Of a stretch of 64,000 nt of DNA, positions 13,111 to 26,200 are shown piece after piece. The first letter of the stretch is position 1; each line of letters starts with the position of its first letter. This DNA comes from Chelydra serpentina (Eukaryota; Chordata; Testudines; Chelydridae), in the NCBI GenBank assembly GCA_037349315.1, contig JBAIAC010000027.1, positions 1,550,001 through 1,614,000 of the forward strand, written 5' to 3'. The position numbers and the translations under genes are program-made. The notes under the pieces were generated by a model. The model was not told where the DNA came from. It did no database searches and worked only from the letters and a program-made list of their open reading frames with translations.

Positions 13111-16100
13111 TAGGGTCGGAGCGGTCAGGACCCCGCCCCCGGAGGGGTGGCCATACCGCTGCCTGTCCTCGCCGTGCCGGGCCTGGCAGCAGCAACCCTG
13201 CTCTACAAATTGTCCCAGCAGCCCTGATTGCAGGGGAACGAAGCTGCCCCACCGTTCCCTGGAGCCAGGGCCTCCCTTCCCCCGCTGCACTAAAGCTTGT
13301 TGAGATTCAGTTGTTTGTGCTGTAAAGAGACAGCGTCTCTGCTCGAGCGCTCATAAAGCAACAGGCTTTGTTATTTCTTTTTGGTATTTCAAATACTTTT
13401 CAAAATGCATAGGAACTGCCGAGCGGTCAGACCCTACCCAGCTCCCAAGGCAAAAACCTGCCCCCCCCCCTTCACCTTAACTATGAATCCTGTCATCTGT
13501 GCAGACACCACTCTGTACACATAGGCCTCACACAGCAGGGGGACCAAAAGGTGCCACTGTACTAGAAGTACAAGTAATAATCCAGAGCCAAGGCTTGGTA
13601 CCCACACCTGCTGGGCACTGCCGCAGAACAGTAATTAGCATGAGGAGGAGGGGGAACAGAAGTGAAAGCAACTCTCCTATGCAGTGCATAAAGGGACCAT
13701 ACATCCTTCAAAAGACAGCATAGACGTGCCCCTCCAGTCCAATCTAGCTTTGCTATACTACTTTCCCATAACTTCCACCTCCATCCTTTCATAGCTAGCA
13801 GCTCCGGACAGAATAGTGCTATATTCTGTCTGGAATGTGCCGTGGGCACTACCATAAACAGGATTATCTCCCCTCTACTAGCGACAGGCTAATTAAACCT
13901 GTTTGTGTCTGTTTTCCCAAATGTAAAATGGAGAGAATACAAACCTACAGTAACAGGAAAAGGAGGTGGAATCTGTTGCATATAGTTTATAAAACAGCTT
14001 TTTTGGCCCTTGGCAGTTTGACATTTTTGTCACAGGCCCGAATGGCATTGAGTTTAAAAGCTTATTTAAATCCCATTTCCTAATATGCTACTAGGTCTAT
14101 ATAGGCAGTAGGATAAACTTTTCAGACAATATTAAGGTGACAGAACTGCTCTTACATGAGGAATGAGGCTGAAGGGTTTCTAGCCCTGTGTAGAAAAACA
14201 AGGTGACATAAATTAAGCGGAATATCTAGCCTCAGCTAAATTGAGGGCTTGGGAGCAGCATTCATCACTTTAGACAGCTAACAAATTGCTACACCACATG
14301 CCATCAAAGAATGGAGCAGGTGCAGCTCATCTGGAAAGACTGGCAGTTCACACCTTTGAAAGGAAGAGGAAAGGGAGGGCATCTTTTAGAGGAAGTAATG
14401 GCAGCCTAGCCTGAGAATGCACTGGCAGCCAGAAGGATGCAGACTGTTGCCACAACTGTTACTAGGAGCCTGGGAATTCAGTCAGCATTAAAAGTTAGCA
14501 ATCTTGTCCACACCTTGTTGGGACTCTCCTTGACAGCACACCTCCCTCCCAGCCAGCCCTCAGAATTAGTTCCTTACACCCAGGGGAAGCTGCGGTTCAT
14601 TACTTCCTTCCAAGGTGGCTGGTCTACTGCTTTCTCTGGCTGTATCACCTGCCTCTTGCCCATGGAGGCAAGTGAATGCTCTTCCTACCTAGCAGTGAGA
14701 TGAGGCTTGACTTCCTATTAGGGGCTTATTGCATGTGCTGCAATTGCAGTACAGGTAATTGTAACTGCACTTTACAGGGGGTCACTTGTGTTTCCATACC
14801 AGGGAAAGCCAGGACTCTGCTCTGTATAGCTGATATGGCAGTTACTCGCATATCACAAATAATTATGCCTTACTTTCTCATCTCTGTCCCTATAATTGGC
14901 TTCAAAGCAGTTGCCCATGGGGGTTAGTTACCAGCATTGATGTATGGGGCATTTGTCCATTCTCCAGGCCTTGAAGTCAGTTGCACGATCGGTTAAACAG
15001 GTGCATCCTCCCTAGAAGGTTCGGCTCAGACATGGTGAAGTTTGGGCTTCAGTCCAAGAAAGTGTCCACATTCTTGTCCTTGTAGAAGAGGGAGGAATGG
15101 CACATGCACTTGCCAGCCAGCTCAAATCTGCCACCCCATCATTTTTGGTTTTATTTCATGAGTGATGATTTACTGATCCCCTTTATACCAGGATACAGAT
15201 TCCTCTCAGGCTGCTGGTACCAGGAAGAGACCCAGACATGCCAGCCACTGACTATTAATGATGTAAGATCCTGCCCAATTTTAGCTGCATCTTTACAACC
15301 ATAGGTTAAAGCCATATCTGGCGGCAGGAGGGGGATGCAGCTAGCAACACAGTCATCTCTGCCCTCAGCCCAATGGTATTTTCACACTATCTAAGTGAGA
15401 ATGCATAGGGTAGCTTTTGTAGAGCCAAGTGTGACACGGGGCTCTCAATACAGCTGCTACCACCACCGCAAAGATTAGGTGCAATCGCTTACTGTAAAAT
15501 AAGGACATTCTTCGACAAACAAGGTCAGTTAGACAGTTACCACCTTTCAGAACCTCACCAATAATTGACATCAAACCTCACTCTGCGACATGTCAGTGTT
15601 CCCCAAGCTGCTTCTGAAGATTATCAGCACAGCATCTAGATGCCAGGCATTACTCCTTAGCCCAATAGCATCTCACTCCACGAGTTACTATCCCTGTCAT
15701 CTAACTGCATTGTCACCTGACCTCCATGTTCCCAACCCCTATGGACACCTGATCGCATCGCTGCCTAACCCCATCATCATTTCCTCCTAACTAGTACAAT
15801 GGCATTTGTTAGCTTAGTACAATATGAAGAGCCCTGACTAGCCCCCTCCATGCCCATGTTGCCTTCCCAAAATCAGGAAGCATTAAAATATATCTGTGTT
15901 CCAGGAAGACAGCACCTTGCGTAGTCTGGGCCTTCAGACAAATGCTAACGGTACCTTTCATATGAGAACTGATTGGCTGATGATGTCTAATCTAATTGCC
16001 AAGCCTTATTAATGAGCTACTGCCTCACATTTAAGACTGAGCAGGCCCTCAGCACAGTCTCTCACTGAGTCAGTCGGGTAGTTGGGCAATTAAACATTTT

Positions 16101-19100
16101 GACACACACAGTTATTTCCATTTCAAGGAAATACATTTTGCATTGATTTTCCATCACCTCTCACTCCTAGAGACCAGCTGCTCCAGGCACTGGACTCTGA
16201 TCTTCAACCTGGAAAATCACTGAAATATGCTTTGTGGCAGCTTGAGACTGACCTTTGTCTGTCAACGCTCCACAAAGGAATGGTTTCCTCATTGTATCCG
16301 ACACCAAATGAAACAACCCTTTTGAATTCTCAAAGCTCCTTTACCTGTCTTTCTTCCCTGCAAGGTGTCACCTTCAGAAGCACCTGCGAACAATCCACTG
16401 CTATGGAAATGTGATCTAAGCTCAGCTGGGAAGAAAGAAGATACATGAAAGTGTCCTGATTTTAGTCAGAATAAAACAGATCCCAGGTAGCAGCTGTTGT
16501 CTGACTGACAGAAAGGGGAAGAGAAACGACTGCTTGAGCTGGGACCTCATTTTACTGTCAGTGGAATATAAAAGTCAGTTAGAAACATTCAAGGAACCAA
16601 AATATCCCCTGCATGGAGAGAAAAAAAGTCAGGCTATCACCTTACTATCTGAAGGCAGCTCACTGTCGCTTAGAGATGCTCTTATCTTCTCCATGGCACA
16701 GTCTTTAATGGCTCCGTGGGTTTTGTCAGTGCCACTGAAGCATCCTCTTTTCTTTGGAGAGAGAGAAACTGGCACTGGATTTCATGAGAGGTTTGGGTTC
16801 CAAACAGGAGCTGGGAGTTCCCAGGGGACCTGAAGGTATCCTTATTTTAATTGCCTGGGCAGCACCTTAAGTGCCTCCTCACTCAGGGCTGCTTGTAAAC
16901 AACACAGAATGGGAAATGTAGCTAGATGTCTCAAGAGATCTCATACCATATACAAAATCATTTAGAAAGCCTAGCTCTGGGAACATGGAGAGATCCACAA
17001 ACCACAGAGTGTTATCTGAATAAGGGAGTCAAACACCTGATTTATATAGCAAACCCACACGGCAGGGGAATGAGGAGTCTAGATCAGGGGTTCTCACAAC
17101 AACTTTTTTGGTGGCCGAAGTCTTGCTGGTGTCCACTCTGACAATTTTTCCTAAAATACTTAATTAACTTTAGGAAAAATAAATATGCACATATACATGT
17201 CCAAATCGTAATTTATTTAGGTGTTTTTTTTTCCAGACTCAAAAATAATGTACAGTTGTGTCTATTCTTTACTGGGCCTAAACAAAATAGAAACAAATAA
17301 GGTGCTTGGTACGTTCTTGTCTTTTTTCTTATGTCTTTTGCTTAAAAAAAAAAAGACGTACTACTTACTAAGTCTGCTGTGAAAAGTGGTATTAACAAAC
17401 ATACAAATATCACTTTTCCCAACAGGCTTACTCGGCCCTGGCAAGCCTGGGGACAAATTAAGCCCTGGATGGGGAGGTGGATGGGGAGGCAGTGGGGGCC
17501 AGGGGCACTGGAGGGGGGAGTGACCTTGGGGATAGAGTCCGCCACCATACAGCCGGGGAACGGAGCCTGAAGCCCTGTGGCTGGAGCCTGCCACCCAAGG
17601 GCTGGAGTCTGACCCCACCAGCACTGGGAAGGTGGGGAACTTACTGGCTACCTGTTCCTCCAGCTTGTGTGTCTCCAGAGGTGGGCAAGACCCAACCATT
17701 GCTGGTGACCCTGGGAGAGGGGGCCGCTGCCTCCCCTCCCCGCCCCCCATATCCCATCCCCGCCCAGGAGGCTGTGGCCATAAGAAACTTCCCTGGTGAC
17801 CGCATTTGGGAAACACTGGTCTAGCTACATATCTATAATATGCCAGTCAATGCATCTCGGTGCCAGTAAACAGCTGAGCTCATATTTGTCTCCAGAGGCT
17901 GTGCCAGTCCATGCCAACACCAACATAGCTACTGCAACAGCAACACAAAGCTATAGACTGCCATACAGTCCAGATTTTAGTCTTCTCAACCTCCCCGGCT
18001 TTCAGTCCTGACCTGTCGCCCGCTACCAGTCAAGGCTAACAGCCCTGCCAGCTCTGCAGTGCACCTCAAGCCTGACCTGAGACATCCCTGCTCCTCTCCA
18101 ACTGCCTCAAGCAAAGGTGTGCACTCTGCAAACAACGGGACAAGCAGGGCCTCCTAGTGACACCTAGTCCTCACTTGACCCCAGATCTCTACAGGTGAAG
18201 TTGGTGCAACAAAGCTGTTCTAGCACCCAGTCTCCTCCCACCTACTGTGCCACTTGGCTTCCCAAACAGGCTGAATCCTCTCCCCACACTCTGGTTTCAC
18301 TAGGAACAACTGTAAGGGATGGGTGCCATTTTAGTCTTGCCTTGCCATGACAGCAGACAATTGTGGAGGGGTGAGGGAAGCTGTTGGGGGCACCTTTATA
18401 TTAAGCTACTGAATATTCAGCTGGTAGCCAAATGCAAACTCTTGAGGCCATGCTGGAGCACACCGAGAATCCCTGGGGCAGTGCAAAGGAGATAAGGAGC
18501 AATGGGAGTAGAGAAAACCCACCCCATGGCAATTTGCTCTAATTGCTGCTTCTAAAACCAGGCAGCTACTTGGGAGGCACTTCCCTTTCCCCCAGCCTCC
18601 AGCAGCAGCCCCTCAGGTATACAAGCTTCATATTCAGACAGCTGCCCACTGATCCATGCTCCCCTTCTGTGCTCTCCTGATACGCCGCTCAGTCACAACA
18701 GCATGTGCAGCCTGGCCCCTCCTCCCCACCCCCGCAGAGCCACCAACCAACACCCCACAGCCTTCTGGTAAGTGGGGGAGAGAAAACAAGACAACAAAAA
18801 TGCTTGCAAAATAGGAAAGAGGAGAATGAAAAGAGGCCAGGGTGCCAACTGCATAGGGGAAGGGGACAGTATCCACGCACCACCCTATTGCAGGTGCACT
18901 CTAGTTGGGAACCACTGCTGTTAGTCAACATGGCCCTCTGGCAGTGACCAGCACAGTGATTCCCTCAGCAATATCCACCTGCTATCCCAGCTACACTCAA
19001 AAGGATGAGTGGCTCTATTTGCAAGCAACATCCCCTGCTCCAGCCCCCGGCAGCGAACATCTGGCTCCTAAAGGCCCTGTTTCCATGATCCCTCATTCAT

Positions 19101-19289
19101 TCATCTTCTACAGCCTGCAGAAGCAGTGCCAGGCAGACAGCACGACATGCTGCAATCACAGGGTGCAGCCTTTTCAGCTGGAACGCCACCATTCCTAGTT
19201 GTACAGCTACTCGGCCTTGCAGCACTGAAGACATGAGACGAGGGGAATACACCCAATAACCCTTTCTTTGCCAGAAGGCAGCAGTGCTT
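13111..19289. other. Intergenic DNA between the CpG island and the ERAL1 3' end
   Basis: No recognisable coding exon or RNA gene. Contains the 734-bp hAT element at 17.1-17.8 kb. Open frames are short and unsupported. Confidence 0.6.
17085..17818. mobile_element. hAT-type element, 734 bp, with near-perfect 8-bp target duplication
   Basis: Begins caggggttctcac and ends gggaaacactg, the imperfect inverted ends of hAT elements. Flanked by gtctagat (17077-17084) and gtctagct (17819-17826), one mismatch. No transposase recognised; the GC-rich second half supports only spurious frames. Confidence 0.7.
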
Positions 19290-20125
19290 TTGAACTTTAA
19301 AGGACAGTTTTATTTACAAAGCCACTTTCAGGCCAAAGGACCCCCAAGCACTATACAGGCAGCATTCACTTTACAGTACTCACTCAGCCTACTCCTAGCT
19401 GAGTCAGCAGTTTTCCTAGAACACTAATTACTGAAGAATTGTTTTAAGCTCTTGCCTGAGGGAGACTGGAGTTACTTCTTCACAGTGGACATTAATGGTA
19501 TGGGCAGTATGTGACAGGCCAGTGCTCATATCACTCATGCCCACTGAAGTGCACTACAATGCATGCAGCTGGCACCTGTTTGAGCCCTTCAGAAAGGACC
19601 CTGGCCTTAGAGATTCAATTTTTGCTCTTGCCTCCTCCCTTCTCTCTCCACCCCATATTCTGCCACTGCAGAATCATCATTTTCAACACAATATCCAGAC
19701 ACAGCTGTTTGCTTTTGGCAGTACAAATAACAGGCAAGTAGCCCAAAGGACGCGGAAGCCAAGACGCAGCAGAGGGAGCAAACAGATGGCTCTGTAAATG
19801 CAGCACGAAAACCCTGTGTGTGGTTGGTTCCCGAACATCCACTCCAAGTTCTCGCTGGATAATCTCTTGGGGTGGATCAACGTCTGAAGATTTCACCATG
19901 TTGCAGCATTAAACTCATTGCAGTTCGGACCCCCCAAACAACATATTCCACTTTAGTATTTTGGTTTACTCAGCATCTCTCACTGTGCCCGGGGGGAATC
20001 TCAGTGCCCTGATATTGCCAGGGGGCGTCAGTCCCACCAGAAAGGGGTGGCTCCATGTTCTTCAGCATTTCCATCTCTCCATTAGCGGTCGGACAACAAG
20101 AGCTGGTAACATCTAAACAAGCAGC
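19290..20125 (-). other. ERAL1: ERAL1 3' UTR (probable)
   Basis: Extends from the TGA to just past the first AATAAA on the minus strand (19309-19314). No other frame here looks coding. The cleavage site is inferred, not seen. Confidence 0.6.
19309..19314 (-). terminator. ERAL1: ERAL1 poly(A) signal AATAAA (candidate)
   Basis: Reads AATAAA on the minus strand about 0.8 kb after the ERAL1 stop codon. I saw no earlier canonical hexamer between 19315 and 20125. Confidence 0.6.
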
Positions 20126-20248
20126 TCATTTCTTCAGCTTCACACAGAGCTTCAAGTGGATGTCGCACAGGAAGATGTTCATCAGGTCCTCGCCAGCCTC
20201 CTGAGCAATCCTGCTGATCAGCTGGCCTCCCACACCAATCAGCATCTT
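20126..20248 (-). CDS. ERAL1: ERAL1 coding exon 11 (KH domain GxxG and stop)
   Basis: 123 bp including TGA at 20128-20126. Encodes [19 protein letters not shown] then [24 protein letters not shown] is the GxxG RNA-binding loop. Acceptor tgtggtacag. Confidence 0.94.
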   Translation of the reverse strand, partial: KMLIGVGGQLISRIAQEAGEDLMNIFLCDIHLKLCVKLKK

Positions 20249-23200
20249 CTGTACCACAAACAGAGACAGAGGATTATCATATTCACCTCCCTTACTTCTG
20301 GCAGTGCCACCTAACTGCAGGGAGAGGCAGCCCTAGAGAGCAACATGGTGACTGGGGAGGCAGATGAAGAGGATGTTTCATTTCAGTGTTTCTCAACCTT
20401 TTTGATTCCAAAGACCGGCTTGCTGCCTTCCTAAACTGTGTCAGGGAGATCTCAGGGACTGGCGCCGGTCCACGGACCGGTCGTTGAGAAACACTGATCC
20501 CTGAACCCTGCCTGTGGGGTATCTGTCACCACAGAACAGTGCAGGCTCTTGCCCCGTATGTAGAGAAACTGAAAAACCAGCTGCTTGGCACAGACCATGC
20601 TCTCTGTATCTGAAGTAGAGGTACAGGCCTCCCAGTGCCAAAGAGGAGGGAGGCACCAAGTGATTGACTGGCCAACTCACAGATGAGGCTGGCGCATGCT
20701 GTGCCTTCATACTCTAGTCAGAAGATAAGGAAGGTACAGAGTAGACCCTGTCACTGACATGCTCCACCTAGTACATAATGGGAGGTTTGGCCTCACTCTC
20801 TGTCTAGACGTACCACAGGGCTACAGATGTTTAATGCACTTTACACTGTGCCTGACCTGCAAGGGACTCAGAGTCTGTACTGCAAGCCTAGCACAAGGCA
20901 CATTAGCCTATAGCAGAGAATTAAGAAACAGGATGTCTAGTACGCTCCGTACAAATGTGACTGAACTCCATGGATGCACAAAGGCTCCTACTCCTGCACT
21001 GGGTCTGCAGACCCTTTCTTCTGCCCCAGGGACTCCCCCAATCAGCAGCGAAAGAGCATAGAGATTCTCCCACATTACTCACCACATGGGTCTCCTTTTG
21101 GACCAGCAGGTTCTGCAGGATGATGAGCTCCCCACTCGGCCCTTCCTCCCACATCTCCGTCTTCTGCAACATTAGAGCACAAACCCAACCACTTAGCAAA
21201 CCCCTCAGAAGAGCCAAGTCCCCTGCGTCCAGGCCCCAGAGACTCCTATTCCCAGCTGCCTGTCCCTCGCATGGCCAAGCACATATATGCACAGCAGGCA
21301 GCAGGCATCAAGAGGGCCCTACTCCCCAGTGAAGGACTTGGGGATAATGCAGTGCCACATGCCCTCAAACATTAAACCCAAATCATATGGACACTTATGA
21401 AAGGCTGCTCTCCCTGAGCTGCTTCCTACCTGAAGCACAGCGTAGGGCACTTCTTGTGGCAGATACTCCAGTAGCTTCCCCCTGATTATATTATCACAGA
21501 TCTCCTGGGGGGACTGGCTTGTCAAAACCCTGCTGTGGTACTCCCATCGACCTGGTTTGGCTTGCATCAGGAGGTACTTCTGTCAACACAAAGAACAGGG
21601 GCAGTTAAAGGGAACTTGAAGTCACCAGTAAAAGTCCTAGGTGGAAATAAATCAAAGATGGTGCTCTTAAGTAGTCTGACATGGTACAGTTCCCTTGGTC
21701 GGATGGCACCCCATCACCAGCTTACCAGGGACTCCTCAGGGCACTGCAGACGGCAGGCCAGGAGAAAGGGGACAGGTCAGATAAAGAAAGGTTGGCTATT
21801 TCCTCATACGATATGAGGGTCAGTATAACTAAGTTATCTAGGGCAACCACTAGAGTGAGAAGGTGCAAATCACAAGGTACAATGCAATTATTTCAGGCTA
21901 ATTTACCTTCAGTGTCTCCACTGCCTCTCCATTAATAGCTGCTAGCATGAAGATCTCCTGGAAGTGCGGCCAGCCTTTCTTGTTCTTTAAGTCTCTGGAT
22001 ACCTGGTGGTTTGCAATTTGTGCTTTCTCTGCGCCTTCCAACATATGATCAGAGTTTGATGCCCTCATGTTACAACTGGTATTTGAGCCAGAGCCCGTCT
22101 GGACTTCACTGGCATCCTGGAGATAACCACATTCTTTGGATGTATTCTCAGACAGACAAGTTTGGATGCTTTGAAGGGGATTGTTTCTGGTGGAGTCTGA
22201 ATGTGTCTTAGACATAGATTTCACTTTCAGTTTCTTCCCATTTACGATTCCTTCTGTGAGCTCAGTGACCAGGTCCAGCAAAAGGGCCTTTCTCTTCAGC
22301 AGATCGACCTGAAATAGAGAGATTGATCAGGAATTTGTTCCAGCTGGAACTGGGACAAATGTAACTATCATGTAATAATCCTAATCTTGGAGGTGAAAGA
22401 GGGATGAATCACAGACGTAAGGTCTGCACTATTTGCTGCAGGCCTAAGTCACCCCCTAGTAAGTTACAAGACACTGGAAACCTTCAAACATTTGCCAAGA
22501 AAACAACATATAGTTTAACCTTCAATAGAGGTATAAAGGAAAGAGGCCCTGTATGTAATGCCCAAGCGCTAACTCACTGTATAAAACAGAGGACTTGGAC
22601 CTCTCTCTCATTTACCTTGTTCATGACCAGGACGCTGGGAATCTGTGGGAACTGAGAAAGACACTGTAGCACCTGGGGACTCAGATGGTTCTGTGTCCAG
22701 CGTTCTGACACATCCACCAAAACCAGAACTGCCAAACAGAGAGAGACATTTTAAACCCCTCTTGGCAGACATCAGCCTTTAATTGCTCCTCAGCTTGTGG
22801 CCTTTCCTCATATCATTGCCTTTCTTACTTCCACAGCAGAATGTGGTTGTCTGAGTGTGCGCATAGATGTTCCTAATGTAGAAAAGTGCATTATTTTATC
22901 ACAGCTACCCAGGGCCATGCTAACTAACCCTCAACAACCCAGCCCAATCACTCACACGGCCTCACACCTAGACTTTTCCCCAGTTACATACGTTGAGAGT
23001 TCCTGTATGTAGTTCCCCTCCACTCTCCCCGCACACCCAGGAGCTGCAATTGCTGCTCCACTCAGTATATGGGCACTCAGATACCAGAGCAATGGGAGGC
23101 AGATCACGATTTGACTTGATATAGTACGAGAAATGGGTTCCCACCTAAATCTGCATGTTTCATGCTGTCCCATGGATCATGAATCAGGGATTTGTCCAGA

Positions 23201-26200
23201 TTATGCCTGAAAGACAAATATCCATTATGGAACGACACATGCATCCGAGCATAAACTGCCTCCTTTTCCACCCCATGGCAGAGTGGAAGAATTTCCTCTT
23301 AAAACAAAAGATAGTCCATTTCACATCTCCTTTTAGTACCCAGCTAGTGCAGTGCCACCTTTTGGCCTACATCATCTCTCACGAGAGTGCAGTGCTTAGC
23401 ACAATGGATTCTCAACAGAGACTGTGGACTCTAGGTGCTACTGTAATGCTGGTAATTGTAAGGTAGTTAAGAGACAAGAACTGGGCTCAAAGACCTTCAC
23501 ATTCTATGAACAACACACCTCTATCCCAAGTAAGTACCCATTGCACCCCTTTCATTCTGCTCTACAAGCTCCTACAGTGGAACTCATGTTCTGGTCTCCT
23601 CAAACCTTGCCCAGTTGGATTTTCCACCTACCCACATTAAGAGAGAGATACCTTTTGGCTTTCATGGGGCTGACAAGGCCAGGTGTGTCCAGGATGATCT
23701 AGAAAGAGAAAGCCAAACCAATAAGGATCTTCCTGGAATTACTGACACAAAGCTAAAACTCATGTTTGTGCAATTGAAGGGGGGAGGGATAGCTCAGTGG
23801 TTTGAGCATTGGCCTGCTAAACCCAGGGTTGAGAGTTCAATCCTTGAGGGGGCCATTTAGGGATCTGGGGCAAAAATCGGTCAGGGGACAGTACTTGGTC
23901 CTGCTAGTGAAGGCAGGGGACTGGACTCGATGACCTTGAAAGGTCCTTCCGGTTCTAGGAGATTAGCATATCTCCATTTAGTATTATTAGTATTAGTATA
24001 AGAAGACTGCAGGATGTAAGCAAAATGCTATTGTTGAGAGTTACCTTATCGCATATGGAATACCTACCAGCTGAGTGTCTTCTTCTGTGAAGACCCCATA
24101 GGCCTTGCATCGTGTGGTGTGCACCTTCTTAGATACTGGGAAAACCTGCAGGAAACAAGTCAGATGTGTACAACATCTAAGAAACGTCAACAAAAACCAA
24201 TCTGTAACCTGGTTCTCAGATGCTGAGGGACTGAGGTATAACAGCGTTACCTTTCTGCCCAAGAGTTTATTCGAGAGAGTAGATTTCCCAGCATTTGGTG
24301 CTCCAATGATGGCAACTCTCAGAACCTTGGGGTTCTCTGGCTCATCTGGTGGGTGCACCAACAAGTTATCTTGCTCAGCTGCAGAGAGAGAGAGAGAGAG
24401 AGAGAAAGAAAAGGTGTTCAGGTAAGAACACTGCAATCACACCAAACTGTACACATTTAATGGATTAGTCCACCAGAGACTAAAAAGATATCACTACACA
24501 AAACACAATATTAAGTGGCTAATGAGATTAATCTTGAGAGACTACAAGAATGTACAGCCTTTAATCCCCACCTCATGGGGTACCCAGCTATTTACAACTG
24601 CCTGGACATCTTTTGCAAGTCAGTCCTTCCAAAGCTGTTTTCCAATTTCCCGCTATGCCCTCTTTAGAGGCTGCCTCTAATGCTATTGTTCACCACCTCC
24701 CTAGAAAAATCATGCAGGCAGCTGAGTTTACCTTTGCAGTAAGACACTGGTGGTGGATGCTGCCCCAGTGCACATTCTGTCTTCTCTCTGGAAATTCCTA
24801 GGATGGTATCCAGGGCAGAACTGTTTCCATAAAAGCAAGCAGGGAAAATGTTGACCCTCTGAGCTCTGTTCTCCAGGAAACAGGCACCACTGACTGAAAA
24901 ACCAACACAGCAATACCAACTTAAACCTGCTGCACACTGGACCAAAAATGCTACAAGAAATTCTAAGCAAGACGGCCTCAAAACACAGCCGAGAAATTAG
25001 ATTTCTTTTACCAATATGGGTTCCTCAATCCCACTAACAGATTATGGTTCTTTCAGGTTACAGTGGGATGGTAAGGACAAGGACACACACACTACATAGC
25101 CAGAGAATTCATAATCAAGAATTCAAAGGAGGATAATGAGATGGCTTTGCAGATTATTGGGAGCTCCCGACAAACATAAGGGGCAGCAAGGGAGAAAGCG
25201 CAAAGGGGCTTGTTTGGGAGATGGAGGCTGGCTTTATGGACTGATTTGAGGTGGATCATACAAAGCTAACTAGTGACTGCACTCGATACCAAAAGAAAAG
25301 AAGTGCTGAACAATGATTCCTAAGGGCTACTGAACTCTCCCGGGGCTAGCAGGAAGAAGAGCTGGTTGTGCTCCTTTTGCCAGGAAACTTGTATAATGGC
25401 TGTCCTGGTACGGTGAGTAACCATAGGGGAAAGTTTCTCAACATGCGACCTAAGCATTAAAAGGCAGAAACTCTTATTTGAGCAACTGTATATGGAGCTT
25501 TCCTCTACACCGGCCAGTTATACCCCCAGACCCATGGTCTGTGGCTCTCCAGGTCTGGGGAGAGCTCCCTGATCAGAAGATGGGGGCTGCACACTGCAGG
25601 GAGTAGGGAGGTTGGCTCCTGGCGGCTGAGGTTGGCACTCCGGGGTGTTTATCAGCGTCTGAGCGGCGGCAGCAGAGCATCTGGGACGGCTCCAAACAGG
25701 CAGGAGGTGGCCCCGTGCTGCCAGGGGACCAGAGTCCTACAAACGCTCTACAGCAGCCCCATACTCCGTCCTAAGTGCGCCAGAACCAGCCCTCTGGGGC
25801 CTTCCAAAGCCCCCCAGCCACCCCCTCACCCCTAGGCTTCCCGCGTCACCAGGCCCCGCGGCCCGGCCCCCCAGCTTCCCCCATAGCCCAGCCGGCCCCC
25901 ACCAGGCCCCGCGGCCCGGCCCCCCAGCTTCCCCCATAGCCCAGCCGGCCCCCACCAGGCCCCGCGGCCCGGCCCCCCAGCTTCCCCCATAGCCCAGCCG
26001 GCCCCCACCAGGCCCCGCGGCCCGGCCCCCCAGCTTCCCCCATAGCCCAGCCGGCCCCCACCAGGCCCCGCGGCCCGGCCCCCCAGCTTCCCCCATAGCC
26101 CAGCCGGCCCCCACCCGGCTTCCCTCCCCCGCGGCCCGGTCCCCCAGCTCCCCCATAGCCCAGCCGGCCCCCACCCGGCCCCGCGGCCCGGCCCCCCAGC

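Noticed and set aside
14905..14925. ttgcccatggg as a possible FLOT2 exon 1 (MGN) on the minus strand
   Set aside because: Far downstream of FLOT2 and the following codons do not continue the known N-terminus.
23779..23860. A functional tRNA gene
   Set aside because: A and B boxes are present, but the cloverleaf arms do not pair as in a tRNA and the sequence continues into a SINE body.
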